29,635 nucleotides of DNA, taken from IMG/VR virus record IMGVR_UViG_3300034082_000345, positions 1 to 29,635 of that record; one strand, 5' to 3'. The notes beneath the pieces are model-generated. The model saw only the letters and a list, made by a program, of their open reading frames with translations. It made no database searches and had not been told where the DNA came from. Source of the stretch: a virus. Shown here piece after piece: positions 14,397-21,525 of this stretch (the stretch's first letter is position 1; each line of letters begins with the position of its first letter). The position numbers and the translations under genes were made by a program.

Positions 14397-15520
14397 AATA
14401 AATTTTTAAGTATTTTGTAAAGTACATTGACAACAATTGAGTTGCCAGCTTGCTTGTATGCTTGTGAGTCAGAGACAGTCCAAGTGAATGTATCAGGGAA
14501 GTCCATTAGTCGGAAACATTCTCGTGGAGTTAATCTGCGGATTTTGTAATCATTTGGCAAAGTAATAGCATTTCCACCCCAAGTAACTTGACCTGCATTT
14601 AAAGCAGGACACAAAGCATTAGAATCATATATCCTGTTTTGTTGATATGGTTGACCACCTCCACTTTTACTTTCTTTACTTGGATTTAATTGAATTACAC
14701 CTTGATTGCACCCAGTATCTAATGTTTGAGCCACTCCTTTACCTACTCTTCCTCTTCGTGTTTCGCTATTTGGAACACTAAAATTGATAGAATCACCAAT
14801 TCTTGCTGCTTCATAACCTTTAGATGTAGCAGATTTGACTTTAAAATCATCAACAAAAATATCATCAATAATCTTTTCACTCAAAAAATACTTCTCATCA
14901 ACCTCATCCTCAAGTACATCCTTAAGCCTTTTGGTGAGATGCTCCTCTCGTGGGAATTGAAAGCGGTTATCAGCATCATCTCGTATTCCAATTAGGAAAA
15001 CTCGCTCACGATTTTGAGGAACACCGTGATGCTTTGCGTTGAGAACCTGCCAATACAAATGGTATGGAACTGACTCTTCATATGGGAACAACACAGGCAC
15101 TCCGTTGACCGACTTACCTCCAAGCATATTCACCCACTCTTGGAATGTTCTGCCACCATCATCAGAGAGCAATCCTTTGACGTTCTCGAATATAAAAAAT
15201 CTCGGTTTGTTTACCTGAATAAACTCGTGTGAATTAAAAAACAAGATACCTCGCTTGTCATCCTTACCAAGTCGCTTCCCAGCTAATGAGAACGCTTGAC
15301 AAGGCGGTGATGTCATATAAATATGTAATGACTCGGGTGGAATCTCTCGGTCATATACGTTGGTTGGATAGTATTCAGGCTCACCATAGTTGTGGATGAA
15401 CGTCTCACGAGCAAACTTGTCCATATCACAGGCGAAAACTTCCTTGTATTGAATACCTAATCGAATGAGTGCTTGATTGAATGCACCCACTCCGCTGAAG
15501 TCAGAGCCTACCCTTAACAT
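14393..15520 (-). CDS. orphan cytosine-5 DNA methyltransferase, 375 aa
   Basis: All main motifs of C5 methyltransferases are present: D-F-S-G-V-G-A-F (7-14, cofactor binding), S-P-P-C-Q (71-75, catalytic Cys74), F-E-N-V-K-G (111-116), Q-N-R-E-R-V-F (169-175), L-T-P-R-E-C-F-R-L-M (330-339) and Q-A-G-N-S-I-V-V-N-V (357-366). No restriction endonuclease gene adjoins it, so it is best seen as protection against host restriction or a modifier of phage DNA. The target-recognition part (about residues 205-318, bases 14570-14893) is more A/T-rich than the flanking motifs, suggesting that its specificity was swapped by recombination. Confidence 0.92.
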   Translation of the reverse strand: MLRVGSDFSGVGAFNQALIRLGIQYKEVFACDMDKFARETFIHNYGEPEYYPTNVYDREIPPESLHIYMTSPPCQAFSLAGKRLGKDDKRGILFFNSHEFIQVNKPRFFIFENVKGLLSDDGGRTFQEWVNMLGGKSVNGVPVLFPYEESVPYHLYWQVLNAKHHGVPQNRERVFLIGIRDDADNRFQFPREEHLTKRLKDVLEDEVDEKYFLSEKIIDDIFVDDFKVKSATSKGYEAARIGDSINFSVPNSETRRGRVGKGVAQTLDTGCNQGVIQLNPSKESKSGGGQPYQQNRIYDSNALCPALNAGQVTWGGNAITLPNDYKIRRLTPRECFRLMDFPDTFTWTVSDSQAYKQAGNSIVVNVLYKILKNLL

Positions 15521-15660
15521 GGTGATACTTTAAATTTACCATCGTTATATCTGCCTGTCCAAATCAGTTCACTCTTGTACCAATATGCCAATGCTTTGCT
15601 GTGGAAGCTCCACTCCTGGACAACCTTGTTGCCGAAGTGGTATGTGAGTTTGAATTTCAT
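15514..15660 (-). CDS. hypothetical small protein, 48 aa
   Basis: This short gene lies between a 36-residue frame and the methyltransferase gene. It starts with an ATGA overlap of the upstream stop and overlaps the methyltransferase start by 7 bp, which is strong evidence for translation. The protein is basic and aromatic (four Tyr, three Trp), with H-F-G-N-K-V-V-Q-E-W and W-Y-K-S-E-L-I-W-T-G. No family is recognised. Confidence 0.55.
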   Translation of the reverse strand: MKFKLTYHFGNKVVQEWSFHSKALAYWYKSELIWTGRYNDGKFKVSPC

Positions 15661-15767
15661 ATCTCTTGCATTTTAATTTCACAAATTCGGTTATAAAGAT
15701 CGTGATTGAACGTAGTCCAAAACCGATTATATTGGTAGGTGTCAAACGAACCACCAATCTTCATCAT
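15657..15767 (-). CDS. hypothetical micro-protein, 35-36 aa
   Basis: The frame can start at either of two adjacent ATGs (15767 or 15764) and ends with an ATGA junction to the 48-residue gene. The peptide contains G-S-F-D-T-Y-Q-Y-N-R-F-W and Y-N-R-I-C-E-I-K. The coupling to its neighbours is the main support; upstream extension of the frame is a shadow of the acidic gene at 15742-16059. Confidence 0.4.
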   Translation of the reverse strand: MMKIGGSFDTYQYNRFWTTFNHDLYNRICEIKMQEI

Positions 15768-16059
15768 CTCTCGGGTCGTAGTTGTAGCACTCATAGCAGA
15801 ACTCGTGGAAGTTCTCGGTTGCGTTGTCAGTAAGTTCTTGCATTGCTTCATCGCACTGCTCGAGGGTGAGGTTTTGTTGCCACTCTGCTGATTCAATTGT
15901 CCATGTTTCATTGTTGTTGTTTTTATCATAGTTATAAATTAGTTCTATTGTGCCGATATGCTCATCATCATAGCGATTGTACACATCAACGATGATTGTG
16001 TTGGCTGAAGCATTGGATGACTGCTCCGCAAACCAAAACTTATTTGCCATATTTTTCAT
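15742..16059 (-). CDS. strongly acidic small protein, about 105 aa
   Basis: Starts at 16059 and 16050 (M-A-N-K-F-W) are both plausible, each overlapping the upstream membrane-protein gene; an ATG at 16104 lies deeper in that gene and is less likely. The protein is very rich in Asp, Glu, Asn and Tyr, and has few basic residues, ending D-D-E-D-W-W-F-V. Such composition is seen in DNA-mimic anti-restriction proteins and in SSB-type tails, but no family motif is visible. Its place in the first early operon fits a host-takeover or anti-defence role; this is inference. Confidence 0.6.
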   Translation of the reverse strand: MKNMANKFWFAEQSSNASANTIIVDVYNRYDDEHIGTIELIYNYDKNNNNETWTIESAEWQQNLTLEQCDEAMQELTDNATENFHEFCYECYNYDPRDDEDWWFV

Positions 16060-16279
16060 TGTAGATTCTTTGAGCATAGTTGTTATATAATTTTGAGAGT
16101 TCATATCTTGACTTGTGATATGTTTGATGGTCGATGGTCGGTGTGTCCTTTACTGGAGGTCGCACTGTTGACATCATCCAAATCAAAAGCATTGCTCCTG
16201 TGATGAATATCACTACACCACCAAGAATCTGACGTTCATCTTGGTTGAGGTCTGAGAATAGAAATTTAATTGTTTTCAT
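16040..16279 (-). CDS. small single-span membrane protein, 79 aa
   Basis: A charged N-terminus is followed by one hydrophobic span at about residues 19-38 (G-G-V-V-I-F-I-T-G-A-M-L-L-I-W-M-M), then a hydrophilic tail rich in Tyr, Lys and Asn. No family is recognised. The start overlaps the end of the 58-residue gene by 14 bp, and its end overlaps the acidic gene by 20 bp. Confidence 0.6.
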   Translation of the reverse strand: MKTIKFLFSDLNQDERQILGGVVIFITGAMLLIWMMSTVRPPVKDTPTIDHQTYHKSRYELSKLYNNYAQRIYNEKYGK

Positions 16280-16442
16280 TGTCTTCGATTGTTTCTAATA
16301 AGTTACTGATTGCATTCCACTGCGCAGCTGAGTGGCGGGTTCCTCGGTCATCGGGACCGAATGATTCTCTCATGTCGAGAAGTTCTTGATACATCTCAGC
16401 CTCCTGGCTGCGGATGAGGTCGATAATTTGTTCTTTTGTCAT
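16266..16442 (-). CDS. hypothetical acidic helical protein, 58 aa
   Basis: The translation begins M-T-K-E-Q-I-I-D-L-I-R-S-Q-E-A-E and continues with a helical, acidic sequence containing F-G-P-D-D-R-G-T-R-H-S and ending E-T-I-E-D-N-E-N-N. It is short but fills the space between the first gene of the operon and the membrane-protein gene, and overlaps the latter by 14 bp. No domain is recognised. Confidence 0.5.
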   Translation of the reverse strand: MTKEQIIDLIRSQEAEMYQELLDMRESFGPDDRGTRHSAAQWNAISNLLETIEDNENN

Positions 16443-16445
16443 GGC

Positions 16446-16634
16446 TTATTTGTTTTGAAAATATACTCTTGATAATTTATAATCGCTCTTCAAATGCATA
16501 TTTGACATTTGTCCAATCAATTGAGAGAGATGTTCTTGCTCTTGCTCTTTGGTGTTAATTCCTAAAACAATTTGTTTGCTAACATTTAGCTGTCCGTTGT
16601 GCAAGTTTTTGATTTCGATGATAAGTGTTTTCAT
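16446..16634 (-). CDS. hypothetical protein, first gene of the early operon, 62 aa
   Basis: This 62-residue protein (M-K-T-L-I-I-E-I-K-N-L-H-N-G-Q, then a Glu/Gln-rich helix) has no recognised family. It is the first gene after the hairpin terminator of the lysis/metallophosphoesterase operon and is preceded by an A-rich leader and a possible promoter at 16657-16687. Early expression is inferred from this place. Confidence 0.55.
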   Translation of the reverse strand: MKTLIIEIKNLHNGQLNVSKQIVLGINTKEQEQEHLSQLIGQMSNMHLKSDYKLSRVYFQNK

Positions 16635-16656
16635 ATTTGTTTTCGATTTGATACGG

Positions 16657-16687
16657 TGAAATTACACATAAGTTTCATATCTGCAAA
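16657..16687 (-). promoter_or_regulatory. possible early promoter
   Basis: On the minus strand TTTG (16687-16684) is followed after 19 bases by TAATTTCA (16664-16657), a two-mismatch version of the Bacteroidota -7 box TAnnTTTG at the usual spacing. It lies just after a terminator and just before the first early gene, where a promoter is expected. The -7 match is imperfect. Confidence 0.35.
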
Positions 16688-16728
16688 ACTTTTTTCACAT
16701 TTTTTTTCATCTATGCACAAAATAAGCC

Positions 16729-16752
16729 AAAAAAAGGGGTATTTCTACCCCT
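16729..16752 (-). terminator. hairpin terminator with GAAA loop
   Basis: On the minus strand AGGGGTA pairs with TACCCCT around a GAAA tetraloop and is followed by a run of six to seven T. It lies 24 bp after the metallophosphoesterase stop and separates the lysis operon from the early operon. Confidence 0.85.
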
Positions 16753-16776
16753 CAAAACAATTATGAACTCCCGAAG

Positions 16777-17655
16777 TTACAAAGGAAATTTCATACTATC
16801 GATGTTTTTGTACATTTTTCTTTGACCATCTCTCTCAAATCGCTCAGATTCGAACACTAAGATGCGACCTCCTGTCGGTTTAACAGGCGCACCACGTTCA
16901 ACGTGCCACCCTTTTGAGCCATCACCGTACTCTTCCTTGTATGTTCCTGTGAGCATCATGTGAATCTGCTTGTGTTCGTGGCGATATCCAATCTTGTTGT
17001 TGTGATCAATGGTATCTCTGACATCATTTCGAGCAGCGTTCTCATGGATGTGACCCATCGTGAACACATCGAAGTCCTCATACATCTCCAATGCCCTGGT
17101 GAGGTTCAATGCTCCCTTGGTAACTACACCACCACCACCTGAACCATGAAAGTATTTGATTTTGAATGATGATGATATGCCGTTGCCAATATCTTGACGA
17201 ACTACAATCCAACCACCATATCCACCAGTATAGACTTGAGTGCTATTTTTGTAGTTGAGGAGGTCAACGAATCTCTGAAGGATGTCGGTCTCTTGATACT
17301 TGATGATTGCAGTCTCATGATTGCCGTATCCGATAACAGTAAGCAAGTGGGCATATGGTGACCACCACTCAACAGCTGTCTCAACGATTGAATCGAGGTA
17401 CTTGGCATTGTTGTGTTCAGGTCTGATGTCTGATTTGTTCCCTCTGCGATCTCCGCGACCCTGCATGAGGCATAGCATATCCCCATTTATCATGACAGGT
17501 ATCTGATTATCAAGGCAATAGTCGAGGTCTCTCTTGAGAATCTTCCAATCGCATTTGGGATTGTCCCAGTGGATGTCAGAAAGCATTGCAATTTTAACTT
17601 GTTTGCCATCCATCTGAATCTCGTGGATGTTTTTTGCGTGTTTTTTTACAATCAT
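16777..17655 (-). CDS. calcineurin-like metallophosphoesterase, 292 aa
   Basis: The metal-binding motifs are complete: S-D-I-H-W-D (Asp27, His29), N-G-D-M (Asp59), G-N-H-E (Asn112, His113), Y-F-H-G-S (His170) and G-H-I-H (His202, His204). Such enzymes hydrolyse phosphoesters in nucleic acids or nucleotides with two metal ions. The start overlaps the spanin gene by 4 bp, and the gene ends the lysis operon, so expression late in infection is likely. The substrate is not readable. Degradation of host DNA or RNA, or action on a nucleotide signal used in defence, are both possible. Confidence 0.85.
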   Translation of the reverse strand: MIVKKHAKNIHEIQMDGKQVKIAMLSDIHWDNPKCDWKILKRDLDYCLDNQIPVMINGDMLCLMQGRGDRRGNKSDIRPEHNNAKYLDSIVETAVEWWSPYAHLLTVIGYGNHETAIIKYQETDILQRFVDLLNYKNSTQVYTGGYGGWIVVRQDIGNGISSSFKIKYFHGSGGGGVVTKGALNLTRALEMYEDFDVFTMGHIHENAARNDVRDTIDHNNKIGYRHEHKQIHMMLTGTYKEEYGDGSKGWHVERGAPVKPTGGRILVFESERFERDGQRKMYKNIDSMKFPL

Positions 17656-18074
17656 AGTTGTGTTTTGGAGTACCTAAATAGGTACATGGTTCCCATTCCC
17701 ATCACAAAGCCAAGAATCAGCACCCAAAATACAGGCTTTTCTTTTTGGCTTTTGTACTTTGCCACCTCAACCTTTTGAACTTGACGGATGGTGTCACGCT
17801 TGAGGCGATATATGATGCGCTCCTGATACCTTGTTCTTGGCACATAGGATGTCTTATATTGAATGATTGTGTCCTTGGTGGTATAGAACCTTTCGTACAC
17901 TATTTCGTTGTCTCTTATGATAGGAAACGAATCAACAGTTGTGATGCGAATTGTATCACCCACCTCCTCGCACTTATATCCTTTTTTAATTGCTTTGCGC
18001 AGATGATAGTTGGATGAGCAACTTGTCGCAAATATTGTCACAATTAGTGACAGAATAGTGACTAAATTTCTCAT
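17652..18074 (-). CDS. putative one-piece spanin (u-spanin), 140 aa
   Basis: The N-terminus is a lipoprotein signal with a relaxed lipobox ending F-A-T-S-C (Cys19), so the protein is probably lipidated in the outer membrane. The C-terminus has one transmembrane span at about 114-133 (V-F-W-V-L-I-L-G-F-V-M-G-M-G). The middle is hydrophilic with many charged residues and beta-like character. Outer-membrane lipid plus inner-membrane span in one chain is the unimolecular spanin architecture of phage T1 gp11. It follows holin and amidase and overlaps the amidase gene by 4 bp, which completes a three-step lysis set. The host must be diderm, in line with Bacteroidota. The spanin role rests on topology and place. 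Confidence 0.75.
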   Translation of the reverse strand: MRNLVTILSLIVTIFATSCSSNYHLRKAIKKGYKCEEVGDTIRITTVDSFPIIRDNEIVYERFYTTKDTIIQYKTSYVPRTRYQERIIYRLKRDTIRQVQKVEVAKYKSQKEKPVFWVLILGFVMGMGTMYLFRYSKTQL

Positions 18075-18718
18075 AGATTCTTTAGCATTTCAATCATTCG
18101 TGGGCAAGGGTAAATGTCGCTTTTATCTTTACGCACTGAATTGTGGGTGTAGATTCCTGGAGTTCCTTTGAATGCTTCCTTGTCAAGTCCAAATATCTCT
18201 GACCGATAGTCACTTGGGATGTTGTATGTCTCACATAAGTACTCAACTAATTGACGAGTGCTTTCAATTTGTGCATCGGTGTATTTATACCAGTGCTTGT
18301 ATCCTTTGTATGGTGTATCTAATGTGGTGACCATGGAGTCAGGCACAGCAGCATTGACGTAGTTATAAAATTTACCACCTTTTTCTTTGAGATACCCCCA
18401 GTTGCATACCTCAATTCCAACTGATGACTTGTTGAGGTTCTTGTACGGTACTCCTTGTGCTTTAAATTCCTTATCACCAACACCCAAATGCCATGCCCAA
18501 TGCTTTGATGAATAGCACTGCACAATCAATCCATCAGCACCAACCACAAAGGCTGTTGCAATACGCTCAGTGTTCCCATTCCAATATCTGCTGACTGCTT
18601 CAGCGTTGCCACTTCCAGCTGTATGGTGGAGATATATTTGATTTTTGAGTGACTCTTCAGCAAAGAACTGAGATTCTTTGAGACGTACTTGTTTGATTTT
18701 TGAAATGTCTAATTTCAT
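18071..18718 (-). CDS. zinc-dependent N-acetylmuramoyl-L-alanine amidase endolysin, 215 aa
   Basis: The fold is amidase_2/PGRP type. Zinc ligands by pattern are His31 in Y-L-H-H-T-A-G, His192 in Y-T-H-N-S and Cys205 in I-Y-P-C-P-R-M, the last in the position of Cys130 of T7 lysozyme. The centre has T-A-F-V-V-G-A-D-G and W-H-L-G-V-G plus V-G-I-E-V-C-N-W-G. No export signal or binding domain is seen, so release through the holin is expected. The gene starts about 50 bp after the holin stop and couples to the spanin gene. Confidence 0.9.
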   Translation of the reverse strand: MKLDISKIKQVRLKESQFFAEESLKNQIYLHHTAGSGNAEAVSRYWNGNTERIATAFVVGADGLIVQCYSSKHWAWHLGVGDKEFKAQGVPYKNLNKSSVGIEVCNWGYLKEKGGKFYNYVNAAVPDSMVTTLDTPYKGYKHWYKYTDAQIESTRQLVEYLCETYNIPSDYRSEIFGLDKEAFKGTPGIYTHNSVRKDKSDIYPCPRMIEMLKNL

Positions 18719-18770
18719 AAGTTATATTTAAAGGTACAAATGTCAAGTATTTTGTCCTTTTTACTGGACA

Positions 18771-19196
18771 TTATTTCCAAGCATCAAGCTCTTCCTTGGA
18801 CCTGGTCACAAACTTTCTCATTGCTGCCAATATATTTTTGCCTGTCACACTCTCATATGATTCATTGATACTCTTGACCTCAACAATAACACAAAAGAAT
18901 GCAACAAATTTGGTCATGATAAGCTCAACAGCGATGAAGTGTGCGATGATATCACCAGCAATGAATCTCTCAATGAGGAAGGTGAACACAATACCACCTG
19001 AATACAGTGCAGCCTTACCAAGTGTGTCACTCAATCTGCGTGATTTGAATGATGCCCAACCATTTTTTTTAACTGATCGCCAAACTCCAAAAATGGTGTC
19101 AATAAATATGGCAATAATTGCAACCAAAACCATGGGTTGCACTGGAGCGAGTACTGTGAACAATGATGCGAAGAGAATAAGTGTTGTATTTTTCAT
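18771..19196 (-). CDS. holin of the phage_holin_4 type, 141 aa
   Basis: I chose the ATG at 19196 because it begins a run of hydrophobic residues and forms a TGATG junction with the adaptor gene; the longer frame to 19271 is a shadow of that gene. Hydrophobic segments lie at about 4-34, 64-84 and 90-108. The motif D-T-I-F-G-V-W-R-S-V-K-K-N-G-W-A-S-F-K-S matches the conserved loop of toxin-secretion/phage-lysis holins, and the tail is charged. It forms pores that start lysis and let the amidase reach peptidoglycan. Confidence 0.8.
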   Translation of the reverse strand: MKNTTLILFASLFTVLAPVQPMVLVAIIAIFIDTIFGVWRSVKKNGWASFKSRRLSDTLGKAALYSGGIVFTFLIERFIAGDIIAHFIAVELIMTKFVAFFCVIVEVKSINESYESVTGKNILAAMRKFVTRSKEELDAWK

Positions 19197-19762
19197 CAGA
19201 TGACGAGAATTTGATTGTTGTATCCATTGTTGCGTGGATAACCACAGTTCCAAGTACCATCCATGAAGCAATCACCGATGCACTGATTGCATTCAATTTG
19301 TGGGCGAAGGTCGGTGTCACGATTCTCATGGCTGATGAAGATAGGATATTCAGCTCGGTTCTTGACCAGGTATCTGATGAGTCGCATCTCAAAAAATGAT
19401 GCTTTCTGAGCATAGTGTTCCATGCCAAATGCCACCTCTGAACGTGATACACTTGATGAGTTGTCACCAAATTGAGTTTGCAGTCCTTTGTTCTTGAGTT
19501 GATATGTCAATCCAAAGACAGCATCTTCAGCTGACCTCCATGCGATGACAGGCTGAATGAATGTGACGAGTGTCTCTTCCTCAGGTGTGAGAGTTTGATC
19601 GTTGTATGCCTCAAGCAAATGGTTATAAAAGACAGTACCAAGTATCGGCATCACTCGGAGCTGTGCTTGAGTGGCAACATATGGGAACACATCAGTCACA
19701 TCCACATTGGCTGTGATGGGAGTGTTGGTCTTGAGGTAGTTTTCAGTGATAAAGTACAGCAT
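19196..19762 (-). CDS. DUF6712-like head-tail adaptor candidate, 188 aa
   Basis: This 188-residue helical protein starts Y-F-I-T-E-N-Y-L-K-T-N-T-P-I and continues with V-F-P-Y-V-A-T-Q-A-Q-L-R-V-M-P-I-L-G, an arrangement I recall for DUF6712 proteins placed next to portal genes in Bacteroidota phages. The last 60 residues contain four cysteines (C-N-Q-C, C, C) near the end, perhaps metal-binding. The start is fused to the portal stop codon. Position suggests a connector between portal and tail (head completion). The assignment is by recall and context. Confidence 0.65.
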   Translation of the reverse strand: MLYFITENYLKTNTPITANVDVTDVFPYVATQAQLRVMPILGTVFYNHLLEAYNDQTLTPEEETLVTFIQPVIAWRSAEDAVFGLTYQLKNKGLQTQFGDNSSSVSRSEVAFGMEHYAQKASFFEMRLIRYLVKNRAEYPIFISHENRDTDLRPQIECNQCIGDCFMDGTWNCGYPRNNGYNNQILVI

Positions 19763-21093
19763 CAGATTTGAGGTGTTTGTTGTTGTTCGGCTTGATTGGC
19801 TGTGACATCACCACCTTCAATCGGTCCAAGTGATGCCAATGCTCTGACCTCGTTAATGGTCATCTGCTCGAGGACTTTGGTTGCAACCAATGGGCTCATT
19901 GCGTTGAGTGCATCCGATGTTTTGGAAGCATCTTCATCGATTTCAACAATCGTCTCATTGATGATTTGAAAGTTGTTGATTTGGAACTCAGCCACGCTCA
20001 ACTTGGCGATGTGAAGTATTTCGTTGAATATATCTTGCACTTGATCTCTGAGCGGCATCACGACATTCTTTTCAAAAATGACATATGCTTGTTTGATATC
20101 AGAACCTGAACCGAGTGAGCCTGTTGTGCGCACACCCATGAGTATCGGGTCGATTGTATGGGCAAAACAAATCTGCTCAGTGTTCAACCCAGATGCCTCT
20201 TGGAAGAGTTTGTCATTTGAGTTGGTTGGTAGGCTCTCAATCTTCGGCAACTGCTCTGCTGAGTTGGCAAAAAATGCGGCAGTTTTCCCTGCATTGTGGG
20301 CTCCTTTGAGCTTGTCGATGGTTTGTCGAAGTACATTCTTTTCCTCCTCCGATTGCGGTCTTTTCGGGAACATGATTGCAAACGATGGGAAGATACTGTT
20401 CTGAATGTTGGACTTTGCGAAGTAACTTAACTCGCCCGAGAGAAACGCAAAATTAAGTGCGGAGGAGTATTTTGGCAGCGGATACCAGTCCTGACCCAAG
20501 CACTCGACCTCATAAACAAAAAGCTGTTCACGATCAGTGCATGATGGATGATGCCTTTTGATTTCTTGGATATCAATTCGAGTGGACCAATCCTCACAAA
20601 TGAAGTACTGATTCTTGTTGCGACCTTTTCTGACCTTCTCGGGTGAGACATTCTCTGCCTTGGTCATCTTCATCTTCTCATCAAAAAACAAACGAAAGTA
20701 CACTCGGTTGTGTACAATCAATTGCTCTGTTGTGATTCGAGCGGTCTTTTTAAGTTTGATTTTTTTCTCAAATGTGTACAGCTCGAGGAGGTCCTTCGGT
20801 GTTGCGTTGGCTGTCTTGAGTTCAAATCCACCACCAATGACTGCGTTAGTTTTGTAGTCCACGATGGAACCATGAAGTGGTGAGCTGTAAACCATTTGAT
20901 TGAGCAACTGTGGATACATATCATCCTGACCAAATCTAATTTGGTTGGCGGTAGTGTATCGACCATTCACATATGGGAGTGACAGGTTTGCGCCACCAAC
21001 TTTCAAGAATGGTGTGCTGAAAGCATCATAATTGGATGTTATCATCTCAACTGCTTCCTCTTTTTTTGCTCTGAATATATCGTACCAAGCCAT
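19762..21093 (-). CDS. portal protein, 443 aa
   Basis: This forms the dodecameric ring through which DNA enters the capsid. The N-terminal part (F-G-Q-D-D-M-Y-P-Q-L-L, then S-S-P-L-H-G-S-I-V-D-Y-K) and the core G-S-D-I-K-Q-A-Y-V-I-F-E followed by P-L-R-D-Q-V-Q-D-I-F-N fit the PBSX/HK97-like portal of Bacteroidota phages. The C-terminus is Gln/Thr-rich and follows an L-G-P-I-E-G-G turn. It sits 3 bp after the small structural gene. The length is typical, and no membrane segment is present. Confidence 0.85.
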   Translation of the reverse strand: MAWYDIFRAKKEEAVEMITSNYDAFSTPFLKVGGANLSLPYVNGRYTTANQIRFGQDDMYPQLLNQMVYSSPLHGSIVDYKTNAVIGGGFELKTANATPKDLLELYTFEKKIKLKKTARITTEQLIVHNRVYFRLFFDEKMKMTKAENVSPEKVRKGRNKNQYFICEDWSTRIDIQEIKRHHPSCTDREQLFVYEVECLGQDWYPLPKYSSALNFAFLSGELSYFAKSNIQNSIFPSFAIMFPKRPQSEEEKNVLRQTIDKLKGAHNAGKTAAFFANSAEQLPKIESLPTNSNDKLFQEASGLNTEQICFAHTIDPILMGVRTTGSLGSGSDIKQAYVIFEKNVVMPLRDQVQDIFNEILHIAKLSVAEFQINNFQIINETIVEIDEDASKTSDALNAMSPLVATKVLEQMTINEVRALASLGPIEGGDVTANQAEQQQTPQI

Positions 21094-21096
21094 ATG

Positions 21097-21438
21097 TTAG
21101 TCGTAAATTGATGAAATTGATGCGCCACTGACAACCATTCTACCCTCCTCAATGACCACTCCTGTGGTGTCACTGATTTCGGTTGGTGGTATGGTTGATT
21201 CGTACACGCTGTATGAGTATTGTCCCTTCATTAGTTCCACATCGATTGGTTCATCCAAGTAAAAGAGATTGAATCTCTCAGGATATGGTGAGTCATCGGT
21301 GTTGGTGAACAAGATTGGGTCGGATGTTGGGTTCATTTTGTTTTGGAATACGAACAAATAATACGGTGAAGGCAGCGTTGACACTTCCGACAGTGTCAGC
21401 ACTATGCTGTTGACCTCACCTTTGTTGATGTATATCAT
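21097..21438 (-). CDS. small beta-rich structural protein, 113 aa
   Basis: This 113-residue acidic, beta-rich protein starts M-I-Y-I-N-K-G-E-V-N and ends V-V-S-G-A-S-I-S-S-I-Y-D. I recall similar small proteins between capsid and portal genes of Bacteroidota phages, without an established role; a head decoration or collar part is likely. The start is preceded by the TGCAACATAAG leader with an identical 16-bp extension to the one before 25712, suggesting shared control. Confidence 0.65.
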   Translation of the reverse strand: MIYINKGEVNSIVLTLSEVSTLPSPYYLFVFQNKMNPTSDPILFTNTDDSPYPERFNLFYLDEPIDVELMKGQYSYSVYESTIPPTEISDTTGVVIEEGRMVVSGASISSIYD

Positions 21439-21440
21439 TA

Positions 21441-21456
21441 CTTATGTTGCAATTAG
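21441..21456 (-). promoter_or_regulatory. CTAATTGCAACATAAG leader, copy before the 113-aa gene
   Basis: The 16 bases are identical to those at 25715-25730, and both end two bases before an ATG (at 21438 and 25712). An exact 16-bp copy in such a place suggests a selected signal rather than chance. Confidence 0.55.
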
Positions 21457-21472
21457 GTCAAATTTTGTTCAT

Positions 21473-21499
21473 AAAAAAAGCCACCCCGAAGGATGGCTT
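21473..21499 (-). terminator. hairpin terminator with TTCG loop
   Basis: On the minus strand AAGCCATCC pairs with GGGTGGCTT (one G-T pair) around a TTCG tetraloop, then runs into seven T. It ends the transcription unit that holds the probable tail tube gene, 27 bp after its stop. Confidence 0.85.
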
Positions 21500-21525
21500 C
21501 CACAACTATGAACAGGAAAAGTTGT

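Noticed and set aside
15569-15757. 62-residue minus-strand frame
   Set aside because: Its translation is Pro/Ile-rich and unstructured, and it overlaps the better supported 48- and 36-residue genes in another frame.
15768-15929. Upstream extension of the micro-protein frame at 15657
   Set aside because: The extra residues are low-complexity Thr/Ser and are the shadow of the acidic protein gene.
18753-18770. TGTCC/GGACA hairpin between holin and amidase
   Set aside because: The stem is only 5 bp with an 8-base loop and a short tail of mixed A/T, which is too weak to call a terminator, and the two genes belong together.
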